Below, one piece after another: positions 1-7,248 of a stretch of DNA of 64,000 bases. The notes beneath the pieces are model-generated. The model was not told the DNA's origin. It searched no databases and saw only the letters and a program-made list of their open reading frames with translations. The stretch comes from Demequina iriomotensis. GTDB taxonomy: Bacteria; Actinomycetota; Actinomycetes; Actinomycetales; Demequinaceae. The DNA lies in NCBI RefSeq assembly GCF_000971395.1, contig NZ_BBME01000014.1, positions 124,001 to 188,000 of the forward strand, written 5' to 3'. Every line of letters starts with the position of its first letter. Position 1 is the first letter of the stretch. The position numbers and the translations under genes were made by a program.

Positions 1-1052
1 CCGACTCGACGGCGCGCGTCGTCTCGCTGCTGCGCCGCTGGACGGAGGCCGCAGCGCGGCTCATGGCCGGCTCGGAGCTCGGGTCGGGCGCGGCGGGAGG
101 CGCGTACGCCGCGCCGCCGGACGACACGGGCGAGGCGCTCGGCCTGCCCGCCTCGGGCCTGACCATCACCGTCGGGTTCGGTCCCGGGCTGTTCGACGAG
201 CGCTTCGGGCTCGCGTCGAGGCGGCCCGACCAGCTCATCGACCTGCCGCAGTTCTCGGGCGACACCCTCGACGAGCGGTTCGTGGGCGGCGACCTGTGCA
301 TCCAGGCCTGCGCCGACGACCCGCAGGTCGCGGTCCACGCGATCCGCAACCTCTCGCGGATCGCGTTCGGCGACGCGGCGATCCGTTGGGCGCAGCTCGG
401 CTTCGGCCGCACCTCCTCGACCACGCGCGAGCAGGACACCCCGCGCAACTTCATGGGGTTCAAGGACGGCACGGCCAACCTTCGCGCCGAGGACACTGCG
501 CTGGTGGACCGGTGGGTGTGGGCCGATGCGTCGGACGGCCAGGACTGGATGGCCGGGGGCTCGTACCTGGTGGCACGGCGCATCCGCATCCTCGCCGAGA
601 TCTGGGACCGCACGTCGCTCCAGGAGCAGGAGGCGACCGTGGGCCGCACCAAGGGCTCGGGAGCGCCGCTGTCGGGCGGATCCGAGTTCACCGCGCCCGA
701 CTTCGCGGCGACGGGCCGCGATGACGCGCCGCTGATCCGCCCCGACTCGCACGTGGCCCTCGCCCACCCGAGCGCTCACGGCGGCGCCATGATGCTGCGC
801 CGCGGCTACAACTTCACCGACGGCGCGGACGAGCTCGGGCGTCTCGACGCGGGGCTGTTCTTCCTCGCGTACGTCCGCGACCCGCGCGAGCAGTTCGTGC
901 CCGTCCAGAACGCGCTGTCGAGCTCGGACGTGATGACCGTCGAGTACCTGCGCACCACCGGCTCGGCGCTTTTCGCGGTGCCGCGCGGCGTCGCGCCCGG
1001 CTCGGCGCTGGGCGCCGAGGGCGCCTACGTGGGCCAGGAGCTCTTCGCGTAG
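1..1052 (+). CDS. efeB: DyP-type heme peroxidase / deferrochelatase EfeB (5' end missing)
   Basis: The reading frame is open from the first bases of the window, so the N-terminus (normally a Tat signal) lies outside. An internal ATG at 63 is not the true start: the codons before it encode LLRRWTEAAARLMAG, typical EfeB sequence. The visible part has the DyP signature GFKDGTAN with its catalytic Asp, a His-containing stretch (HPSAHGG) before MMLRRGYNF that fits the proximal heme ligand region, and the usual C-terminal FLAYVRDPREQFVP block. The family uses heme and peroxide, is exported by Tat and works with EfeU/EfeO in ferrous iron uptake; efeU and efeO would be expected just upstream of the window. 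Family assignment is secure; iron uptake is inferred from the family. Confidence 0.93.
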   Translation, partial: DSTARVVSLLRRWTEAAARLMAGSELGSGAAGGAYAAPPDDTGEALGLPASGLTITVGFGPGLFDERFGLASRRPDQLIDLPQFSGDTLDERFVGGDLCIQACADDPQVAVHAIRNLSRIAFGDAAIRWAQLGFGRTSSTTREQDTPRNFMGFKDGTANLRAEDTALVDRWVWADASDGQDWMAGGSYLVARRIRILAEIWDRTSLQEQEATVGRTKGSGAPLSGGSEFTAPDFAATGRDDAPLIRPDSHVALAHPSAHGGAMMLRRGYNFTDGADELGRLDAGLFFLAYVRDPREQFVPVQNALSSSDVMTVEYLRTTGSALFAVPRGVAPGSALGAEGAYVGQELFA

Positions 1053-1390
1053 CTCGCCGTCATCGTCCTCCCCCTCCACCCCCAGACACCTCTCCACACG
1101 TGCGAGGCGCCTCTCCGCACCAGGGGCGCCGATCAGCACGACGATGTCCATGGCGACGTCACCATCCGCGTCGGTGCGTGGAGAGGCGTCGCCGCGAGAG
1201 ATGCCGACCGTCGGCGCCTGTGGCGGCGTGTCGTCACCTTCCGCGCCTCGACTGACGGCGGGTCGCGCTCGACTCCGTTCGCAGTGCCGGGCGGGATCGG
1301 ACGTGGGTTCTCCACAGGATGAGCCGGGCCGATTGAGCCCGTCCCGAGCTCCGGGTTAGCGTCGCTGCGACGGACCATCCAAGGGGGATC
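1053..1390. other. Intergenic stretch without a gene
   Basis: This 338-bp gap between efeB and the secreted-protein operon has no convincing ORF. It holds an imperfect inverted repeat: GAGGCGCCTCTCCGCACC near 1105-1123 against GGTGCGTGGAGAGGCG near 1174-1189. That could be an efeB terminator or an operator. No clear -10/-35 pair was seen before the ATG at 1391, although that start has a good AAGGGGG ribosome site. Confidence 0.5.
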
Positions 1391-2281
1391 ATGAGGCTCG
1401 TACCACGTATTTCGCTCGCCCTCGTGGCAGTGCTCGCGATTGTCGCGGGCAGCGGCGAGGCAACTCCGGCGGCAGCGGCGGGACCTGGCGGTCCGCCGGC
1501 GCACGCATCCGACCCGCGGGACCGGTTCGCCGGGATGTCGGGCGAGGAGATTGTCGACAAAGGCCTCGCCGGCGAGGGCTTCGACGCGGAAGCCGTCGAG
1601 GTCGGGCTCGACGGGATCGGGATCGTCGCGCGCTCGGCGACCGACAGCGACTTCATGATGCGCCTCGACCTGGCCGCCGGGTCAAGCAACGGGACGATGA
1701 CAGTCTCCGAGACGGTCGACGGTCTGCACGTGACCGATGTGTACGGCGTCGACATCCGGGAGTCGACGGTCGAGCGCGCCGTGTTCGACCTCACCGATAC
1801 GACGACCGGCGAGGTGCTCCACTACGACTCCACGGCGGCGAGCCCCTCGATCGCGTTCGTGATCCCGATCGCCTTCGCCGCGATCTCGCTCAGCACGGCG
1901 CTGTACTACCTGGCCGTCGGCGCCGCGATCGTGATCTCGGGCGCGCTCGCCCTCGAGACCGCGAAGGCCGTCAGCAAGATCCTCGAGGAGAACGACCGCC
2001 GCTCCGCCTCGAAGCGTCGCTACTACTACGCGGCCGTCCGCGAGAACGGGAAGGTGTACATCAGCCCCTCGGGCCTCACCGCCACGCAGGCGCTCGCTCG
2101 GGGCCGCAAGGGCTGGGATGTGTGGGCGACGTCGGCCGCATACGCGCGGAGCCTGGCGCGCAAGTTGAATCCGTCGAGGAGCCCTGAGTGGCATCCTGCC
2201 CACAAGGATGGGTACCTGCGCCACTACCACCCATACATGCACCGACCGAACATGCACGCTTTCTACGGCTTGCCGTCGTAG
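1391..2281 (+). CDS. Secreted/membrane protein with His-rich C-terminal domain, candidate toxin
   Basis: 296 residues. Residues 1-30 form a signal peptide ending in alanines. Residues 41-150 are an acidic, probably extracellular region. Residues 153-188 are one or two hydrophobic segments. A basic linker (NDRRSASKRR) leads into a compact C-terminal domain, 211-296, starting YYYAAVRENGKVYIS and ending in a His cluster: H268, H271, H278, H280, H284, H289 and a final HAFYGLPS. A secreted N-terminus, a membrane-active middle and a small His-rich C-terminal domain, followed at once by a small acidic gene, is the plan of polymorphic toxin/immunity pairs. The WHPAH...HYHP...HAFYG pattern resembles putative secreted toxins of Gram-positives, but I cannot name the family with certainty. 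The start is supported by AAGGGGG four bases upstream. Toxin function is inferred, not shown. Confidence 0.55.
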   Translation: MRLVPRISLALVAVLAIVAGSGEATPAAAAGPGGPPAHASDPRDRFAGMSGEEIVDKGLAGEGFDAEAVEVGLDGIGIVARSATDSDFMMRLDLAAGSSNGTMTVSETVDGLHVTDVYGVDIRESTVERAVFDLTDTTTGEVLHYDSTAASPSIAFVIPIAFAAISLSTALYYLAVGAAIVISGALALETAKAVSKILEENDRRSASKRRYYYAAVRENGKVYISPSGLTATQALARGRKGWDVWATSAAYARSLARKLNPSRSPEWHPAHKDGYLRHYHPYMHRPNMHAFYGLPS

Positions 2282-2315
2282 CCACCTGCGCGCGACTTCA
2301 TGAACAAGGAGAGAC

Positions 2316-2879
2316 ATGGCAACGAGCGACGTGGGTGCGGCTGCAGCCGAGTACCGGGCGCAGCACCACATCCCCTTCTCACCGACAGTGACCGAGGCTT
2401 CGGCGCTTCTCGAGTCCTTGGGCGCGCAACCCTTCGCGTTCGAGCGGCATATCGAGCGGCTTCGCGACGAGTGGGTCGAGCCCGACCTGATCTCGGCGGT
2501 CTACTCCTTCGCCGACGTGGACCTGCTTCACTACCGCGCCAGCGACGAAGAGGTCCAGGACAGCATCGAAGCGGCCCAGTTCGCTTACGACCCGCTTGAG
2601 TACGGCCCCGACAATGTTGAGGACACGGTGCTCGCGCACGAGCTCGAATGCCTCGAGCGCATCATCGTCGCTCTCGAGCACAAGGCCGATGACGCGGAAT
2701 TCGTCGGCGGGTTCCGGGTATGGGGCAGCGGCCACTGGCTCCGCGAGCTCGTCTGGGCCGCGACCGCCGTCATCCCACGTGAGCCAGGCTGGCCGAAGCA
2801 GTACTCGCCGCTCTTCGCTCGCGCGTTCGAGGAGGTGGGTATGCGCCCCTTCGAAGGCCGCCCCCTCGACTGGCCGTGA
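2316..2879 (+). CDS. Small acidic protein, candidate immunity protein
   Basis: 187 residues, rich in Asp/Glu, with no signal peptide or membrane segment, so probably cytoplasmic. A strong ribosome site (AAGGAGAG, 2309-2316 region) precedes the ATG. It lies 34 bp after the His-rich secreted protein and its stop overlaps the start of the subtilase gene (GTGA), so the three are likely one operon. No family recognised. An acidic cytoplasmic partner directly after a putative toxin gene suggests an immunity protein; the alternative is an unrelated hypothetical. The sequence looks predominantly alpha-helical. Confidence 0.45.
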   Translation: MATSDVGAAAAEYRAQHHIPFSPTVTEASALLESLGAQPFAFERHIERLRDEWVEPDLISAVYSFADVDLLHYRASDEEVQDSIEAAQFAYDPLEYGPDNVEDTVLAHELECLERIIVALEHKADDAEFVGGFRVWGSGHWLRELVWAATAVIPREPGWPKQYSPLFARAFEEVGMRPFEGRPLDWP

Positions 2880-3574
2880 GGTCCGCCATGGCCGCGTCGA
2901 CCCGCCGGGCCATCGCGGTGGCCGCCGCAGCCGCGTGCGCGGCCCCTGTCCTCGCATCGTGCGCCCCGACACCGGCAGGCCCAACAGTCATCGGCCTCGT
3001 CGACACCGGGGTGATCGTCGACGCCCCGCAGTTCGAGGCCTACGCGATCGACCAGGAGTCGCCCACCGTGTCGGGCGAGCACGGAACACTCGTGCTCTCC
3101 GTGCTCCTCGGCGTCGCGGGAGACGACGACGCGCTGCCACCCAAGGACGTGGACGTCGTGAGTGTCGACGTGGGCGCGGATGCGACCGCGGACGACCTCG
3201 CGGCGGGGATCGAGGCCGCTCTCGATGCGGACGTCGATGTGGTCTCCATCAGCATGGGATGCCGACGCGGCAGCCCGGCGCTCGCGGCCGCGGTGGGACG
3301 TGCCGAAGTCCTCGGTACGCCCATCGTCGCCGCGGCCGGGAACGTGCGGTTCCTCGCCCCCGACTACCCCGCGCGCTACGCATCGGTCATCGGGGTCGGC
3401 GCCGTCGCGGCTGGCAGGCGCCCGTGGAGCGAGTCTGCGTCCGACGGTGTCGAGGTGACGGCGCTCGGCGTCGACGTGCATGCGCTGGACGCGCACGGTG
3501 AGCCGCGCACCGTGTCCGGCACCTCGTTCGCCACGGCCCTCGCAACCCACGACCTCGTCCTCGACCTGGGATAA
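2876..3574 (+). CDS. Minimal subtilisin-like (S8) serine protease lipoprotein
   Basis: 232 residues, much shorter than usual subtilases (270-400 catalytic residues). The N-terminus is a lipoprotein signal with the lipid-modified Cys at about C29 (VLASC). The full catalytic set is visible: Asp43 in GLVDTGV, His69 in GEHGT, oxyanion Asn156 in AAAGN, Ser217 in SGTSFAT. It should therefore be an active protease anchored outside the membrane. The GTG start overlaps the preceding stop codon by 4 bp, so it is translationally coupled to the candidate immunity gene. In this context it could process or release the His-rich secreted protein, as dedicated subtilases do for other secreted peptides; that is inference. 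No proregion is evident. Confidence 0.75.
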   Translation: MRSAMAASTRRAIAVAAAAACAAPVLASCAPTPAGPTVIGLVDTGVIVDAPQFEAYAIDQESPTVSGEHGTLVLSVLLGVAGDDDALPPKDVDVVSVDVGADATADDLAAGIEAALDADVDVVSISMGCRRGSPALAAAVGRAEVLGTPIVAAAGNVRFLAPDYPARYASVIGVGAVAAGRRPWSESASDGVEVTALGVDVHALDAHGEPRTVSGTSFATALATHDLVLDLG

Positions 3575-3692
3575 GCGCGCGCCCGGCGAGGCGCTCAGCG
3601 CTCAGATCCGTCGTTCTCGAGCACTGCGCACCTCGCCGGGAACATGTCGGGGGCTCCCAGCCGCCCCAAGGGCCACGACGACGCACGCCGTC

Positions 3693-3734
3693 TTGTCACA
3701 TCCAGTAGTCGATCTGTTACAGTACTCGATGTGA
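3693..3734. promoter_or_regulatory. padR promoter and overlapping inverted-repeat operator
   Basis: A -35-like TTGTCA (3693-3698) and a -10-like TACAGT (3718-3723, 19 bp spacing) precede the GTG at 3731 by only 7 bases, so the mRNA is probably leaderless. Two 14-mers, TCACATCCAGTAGT (3696-3709) and AGTACTCGATGTGA (3721-3734), are inverted copies matching at 12 of 14 positions around an 11-bp spacer. They cover the whole promoter and the start codon. This is the geometry of a PadR autoregulatory operator (PadR sites typically contain ATGT...ACAT-like half-sites). Confidence 0.6.
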
Positions 3735-4081
3735 CACAGACAGACGCGTTCGCTGCCGACCTCCTGCGCGGCAACACCGAGACGATCGTGCTCGGCGTGC
3801 TCCGCCGCGGCGACAGCTACGGCTTCGAGATCCACAAGGCGATCCGCGACGCCGCGGGCGGCGAGCACGAGATCAAGGAGGCGACGCTCTACGCCGCCTA
3901 CCGGCGCCTGGAGAAGGAAGGCCTCGTCGAGTCCTACTGGGGCGACGAGTCACAGGGCGGGCGCCGCAAGTACTACCGCATCACCGACGCGGGGCGCGCG
4001 GTCTACCGAGGGCGCGTGGACGCCTGGACCGCCACCCGCCGCATCATCGACACCCTCCTCGACGTGAAGGATCTGCCATGA
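3731..4081 (+). CDS. PadR-family transcriptional regulator
   Basis: 116 residues from the GTG at 3731. The core (DLLRGNTETIVLGVLRRGDSYGFEIHKAI...EATLYAAYRRLEKEGLVESYWG...GGRRKYYRITDAGR) is the PadR winged helix: recognition helix around LYAAYRRLEKEGL and the wing at GGRRKYYRIT. The frame stays open upstream to an ATG at 3644, but that start would run through the promoter and operator, so 3731 is preferred. It overlaps the next gene by 4 bp (ATGA). PadR proteins repress small operons, often including themselves and a membrane partner, and respond to drugs or envelope stress. The ligand here is unknown. Confidence 0.85.
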   Translation: MTQTDAFAADLLRGNTETIVLGVLRRGDSYGFEIHKAIRDAAGGEHEIKEATLYAAYRRLEKEGLVESYWGDESQGGRRKYYRITDAGRAVYRGRVDAWTATRRIIDTLLDVKDLP

Positions 4082-4977
4082 ACACCGACATCCACCGTCT
4101 GCTCGACGAGGCCTTCGCGGACGTCGAGATGACCTCCGAGGCGCGCGACCTCAAGGAGGAGATCCGCGCCAACCTCATGGCCCGCACCGGGGAGCTCGAG
4201 GGAGACGGCCTCTCCCCCGTCGCGGCGGCCCGCCGCGCGATCGAGGAGCTCGGCCCGCTCGATGAGCTTCTCGGCGAGACGGCGCCCTCGAGCGCCGCAT
4301 CGGGACGGCCCGAGCCCGTCGCCGTGCTTCACGCACGCCACAAGGTGCGCCCGAAGCCGGGGTTCGTGGTCCGCGCGACGCTGCTGCCCGTGGTCGCGGC
4401 CGCGGCCGCCACCGTGGCGACGCTGGTCGCGGTCAACGTGATCGACGGCCGCCCGGGAGCGATCCTCGGGCTCGGCCTCCTGGCGGCGGCGGCGCTCGGG
4501 TGGGTCACCGCCGACGCGCTCGCGCAGGAGACCACCACCAACCACCCCATGCCCGTCGGGCGCGCCGCGGCGTGGGGCGCCGCCACGTTCGCGGCGCTCG
4601 GTGCCGTCGCCGCCGGCGGCACCTTCGCCGCAGACACGGACACGGTCGGCTTCGCGGCCCTCGGCGGCACGCTCGCGCTGGCCGCCACCGGGATGTTCGC
4701 CTGGCTCGGCGCGACGCAGACCAACCGCCACAAGGCCTGGGTGCGCGGGCCGGCGACCGATCCGGCGCACCACCTCGACCGCTTCGCGACCGACGAGGCC
4801 GCCGCGACGCGGTTCGGCCTCTCCATGGCCGCGCTCTGGGTGGTCGGCCTCGCCCTCGCGGTCGCGCTGGCCGTGGCGGTCGCGTGGTGGTGGGCGCTCA
4901 TCGTCCTCGCCGCGTGCGTCGCGGCCATGATGCTCATGCTCGCGACGATGCTCGTCGGCTCGCACTCGACGCGCTGA
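4078..4977 (+). CDS. PadR-coupled membrane protein with permease-prefix N-terminal domain
   Basis: 299 residues. The first ~75 form a soluble helical domain (MNTDIHRLLDEAFADVEMTSEARDL... PVAAARRAIEELGPLDELL) of the kind found before PadR-linked permeases and DUF1700-type proteins. The rest holds about six hydrophobic segments in pairs, separated near the middle by a cytoplasmic loop (TQTNRHKAWVRGPATDPAHHLDRFA). No transport motif is recognised. Start/stop overlap with padR means the two are co-expressed and probably co-regulated. The protein is likely a membrane sensor or anti-regulator partner, but its function is unknown. Confidence 0.6.
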   Translation: MNTDIHRLLDEAFADVEMTSEARDLKEEIRANLMARTGELEGDGLSPVAAARRAIEELGPLDELLGETAPSSAASGRPEPVAVLHARHKVRPKPGFVVRATLLPVVAAAAATVATLVAVNVIDGRPGAILGLGLLAAAALGWVTADALAQETTTNHPMPVGRAAAWGAATFAALGAVAAGGTFAADTDTVGFAALGGTLALAATGMFAWLGATQTNRHKAWVRGPATDPAHHLDRFATDEAAATRFGLSMAALWVVGLALAVALAVAVAWWWALIVLAACVAAMMLMLATMLVGSHSTR

Positions 4978-4991
4978 CGAGCCGCCCGGCG

Positions 4992-6377
4992 CTACGCCTC
5001 GTCGGTGATGCGATGCAGGCGCCGCGCGGCCTCGGAGATGGTGCCCGACAGCGACGGGTAGACCGTGAACGCGCCCGCGACGTCGTCAACGGTGAGGTGC
5101 TGGGCCACCGCGAGCGAGAGCGGGTAGATGTGCTCGCTCGCCCGCGGACCCACCACCACCGCGCCGAAGACCTGACCGGTCACCTTGTGGCCGAAGATCT
5201 TGACGAAGCCCTCGTCGATCCCGAGCATCTTCGCGCGCGGGTTGCGCGCGAGGTCGAGCCGGGAGACCTCGTAGAAGAGGCCCCGCTTCTCGAGCTCGGC
5301 CTCCGAGGCGCCCACGGCGGCGATCTCCGGCACCGTGAACACGTTCGACGCGACCCTGCGCAGGTCGAGCGGCGTCACCGCGTCGCCGAGCGCGTGCGCC
5401 ATCGCGATGCGGCCCTGCGTCGCGGCGACGCTCGCGAGCGGCAGCACGCCCGTGCAGTCGCCCGCCGCGTACACGCCGCGCGCCGTCGTGCGCGAGACCC
5501 GGTCGACGCGGATGAGCCCGCGCTCGTCGAGCTCGACGCCCGCCTCCTCGAGGCCGAGCCCCTCGGTGTTGGGCACCGAGCCGACCGCCATGAGGACATG
5601 GCTGCCCTCGAGCACCGTGCCGTCCTCGAGGGCGACCCGCACCCCGGCATCGTCCCTGGTGACGGACGATGCGCGGCCTCCCACGAGCGTCATGCCCCGC
5701 TCTTTGAACACCTCGGTGAGGTGTGCCGAGGCGTCGGGATCCTCGCGCGAGAGCACGCGGTCGCCCGACGCGACGAGCGTGACGCGGCTGCCGAGCAGGT
5801 TGTAGGCGCCTGCGAACTCGGCGCCGGTGACGCCGCTGCCGACCACGATGAGGTGCTCGGGCAGCTCCGTGAGGTCGTACAGCTGGGTCCACGTGAGGAT
5901 CCGCTCGCCGTCCGGCGCGCAGCCGGGGACGATGCGCGGGCGGGCGCCGACCGCGAGGAGCACGGCGTCGGCGTCGAGGGCCGTGCCCCCGACGACGACG
6001 CGGTGGGGCGCCGCGAGGCGGGCCTCGCCCTCGATCACCCGGACCCCGTTCGACGCGAGGCGGGACGCGATGTCGGCCGACTGCTTCCGCACCAGGCCCT
6101 TGATGCGCGAGTTGACCTGCGCCATGTCGACCGTGAGCGAGGAGGCCAGATCGGCGCCGTCGGGACGCCTGATGCCGAGCTCCGGCGCGCGGTGCGCGAT
6201 GGTGAGCCACTCCGCGGTGGCGATGACGGTCTTGGAGGGGACGACGTCGGTGAGGACGGCATTGCCGCCGAGGCCCTGACGCTCGACGAGCGTCACATCG
6301 GCACCGGCCTTGACGGCCACCAGGGCCGCCTCGTAGCCGCCCGGACCGCCGCCGACGATGACGACGCGAGGGGACAT
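4992..6377 (-). CDS. lpdA: NAD(P)H-quinone reductase LpdA (flavoprotein, lacks the redox disulfide)
   Basis: 461 residues. FAD-binding GGGPGGYEAALVA at the N-terminus, an NAD-binding GSGVTGAEFAG in the middle, a second FAD motif TARGVYAAGDCTG, and the C-terminal dimerisation domain of the pyridine nucleotide-disulfide oxidoreductase family. Where lipoamide dehydrogenases carry the CxxxxC redox pair (GGTCLNVGCIPSK), this protein reads GGNAVLTDVVPSK, so both cysteines are absent, as in mycobacterial LpdA (Rv3303c), a quinone reductase. The start chosen is the ATG at 6377 (MSPRVVIVGGG), with a TTAGAT -10-like box 6 bases upstream; an in-frame start at 6395 would add six residues. Divergent from punA, the same neighbourhood as in mycobacteria. 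Confidence 0.88.
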   Translation of the reverse strand: MSPRVVIVGGGPGGYEAALVAVKAGADVTLVERQGLGGNAVLTDVVPSKTVIATAEWLTIAHRAPELGIRRPDGADLASSLTVDMAQVNSRIKGLVRKQSADIASRLASNGVRVIEGEARLAAPHRVVVGGTALDADAVLLAVGARPRIVPGCAPDGERILTWTQLYDLTELPEHLIVVGSGVTGAEFAGAYNLLGSRVTLVASGDRVLSREDPDASAHLTEVFKERGMTLVGGRASSVTRDDAGVRVALEDGTVLEGSHVLMAVGSVPNTEGLGLEEAGVELDERGLIRVDRVSRTTARGVYAAGDCTGVLPLASVAATQGRIAMAHALGDAVTPLDLRRVASNVFTVPEIAAVGASEAELEKRGLFYEVSRLDLARNPRAKMLGIDEGFVKIFGHKVTGQVFGAVVVGPRASEHIYPLSLAVAQHLTVDDVAGAFTVYPSLSGTISEAARRLHRITDEA

Positions 6378-6450
6378 GGCTCCATCTAACCGCACCCCCG
6401 GGCACGCCCCCGACCGCGCCCGCCAGGCCGCCCCCGACTAGGCTCGTCGC

Positions 6451-7248
6451 ATGACATCTGCCACCGAGTTCGCCGCGGAGGCCGCGGCCGCCCTCGCCGC
6501 CGCCACCGGCGTCGACACCCACGACATCGCCCTCGTGCTGGGCTCCGGATGGGGCGGCGCCGCCGAGCTCATCGGCGAGGAGACGGCGCGCGTCGACGCG
6601 AGCGACATCCCCGGCTTCGACGCCCACGTGGTGCCCGGGCATCACCCGGTGTTCCGCTCGCTCGTCGCCCCCAGCGGTCAGCGCGTGCTCGTGCTCGGCG
6701 CGCGCCAGCACTACTACCAGGTGCGCGACGCCGGGAAGGTCGCGCACGCGATCCGCATGGCCGCCGCGGCCGGCTGCACCCGCCTGGTGCTCACCAACGG
6801 GTGCGGCTCGACGCGCCCCGAGGTCGGGCCCGGGTCGGTGGTGCTGCTCGCCGACCACATCAACCTCACCGGCCAGACCCCGCTCGAGGGAGCGACATTC
6901 GTCGACATGAGCCAGGTGTACTCGCCGCGCCTGCGCGAGCTCGCGCGGAGCATCGACCCCGACCTTCCGGACGGCGTCTACGCGCAGTTCACCGGCCCGC
7001 AGTACGAGACCCCCGCCGAGGTGCGCATGGCGGCGATCCTCGGCGCGAACCTCGTCGGCATGTCGACGGTGCTCGAGGCCATCGCCGCGCGCGAGGCGGG
7101 CCTCGAGGTGCTCGGCCTGTCGCTCGTCACCAATCTGGCGGCGGGCATCGGCGGGGACACGCTCGACCACCAGGAGGTGCTCGACGCCGGCAACGCCGCG
7201 GGTCCGCGGATCTCCGCGCTGCTCGCGGCGATCGTCAGGGGGATGTGA
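6451..7248 (+). CDS. punA: Purine nucleoside phosphorylase
   Basis: 265 residues, the size of trimeric PNP. Family motifs: VLGSGWGGAA (phosphate loop), PGHHPVFRS with the phosphate-binding His, LTNGCGSTRPEVGPGSVVLLADHIN, EFTGPQYETPAE-like (QFTGPQYETPAE), GMSTVLEAIAAREAGLEVLG and a base-binding LVTNLAAGI (Asn). It splits inosine, guanosine and their deoxy forms into base and (deoxy)ribose-1-phosphate. A TAGGCT box sits 6 bases before the ATG with no ribosome site, so the transcript is probably leaderless. The stop overlaps the pmmB start, so product ribose-1-phosphate and the sugar-phosphate mutase are made together. Confidence 0.95.
   Translation: MTSATEFAAEAAAALAAATGVDTHDIALVLGSGWGGAAELIGEETARVDASDIPGFDAHVVPGHHPVFRSLVAPSGQRVLVLGARQHYYQVRDAGKVAHAIRMAAAAGCTRLVLTNGCGSTRPEVGPGSVVLLADHINLTGQTPLEGATFVDMSQVYSPRLRELARSIDPDLPDGVYAQFTGPQYETPAEVRMAAILGANLVGMSTVLEAIAAREAGLEVLGLSLVTNLAAGIGGDTLDHQEVLDAGNAAGPRISALLAAIVRGM

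Noticed and set aside
4992-6377. Calling lpdA a lipoamide dehydrogenase
   Set aside because: The CxxxxC redox pair is replaced by residues NAVLTDV, so it cannot do disulfide chemistry.
4500-6389. Long plus-strand reading frame opposite lpdA; similar long frames opposite other genes (e.g. 30722-33808, 52356-56030)
   Set aside because: Arg/Ala/Asp-rich translations without domains, opposite recognisable genes: high-GC shadow frames.
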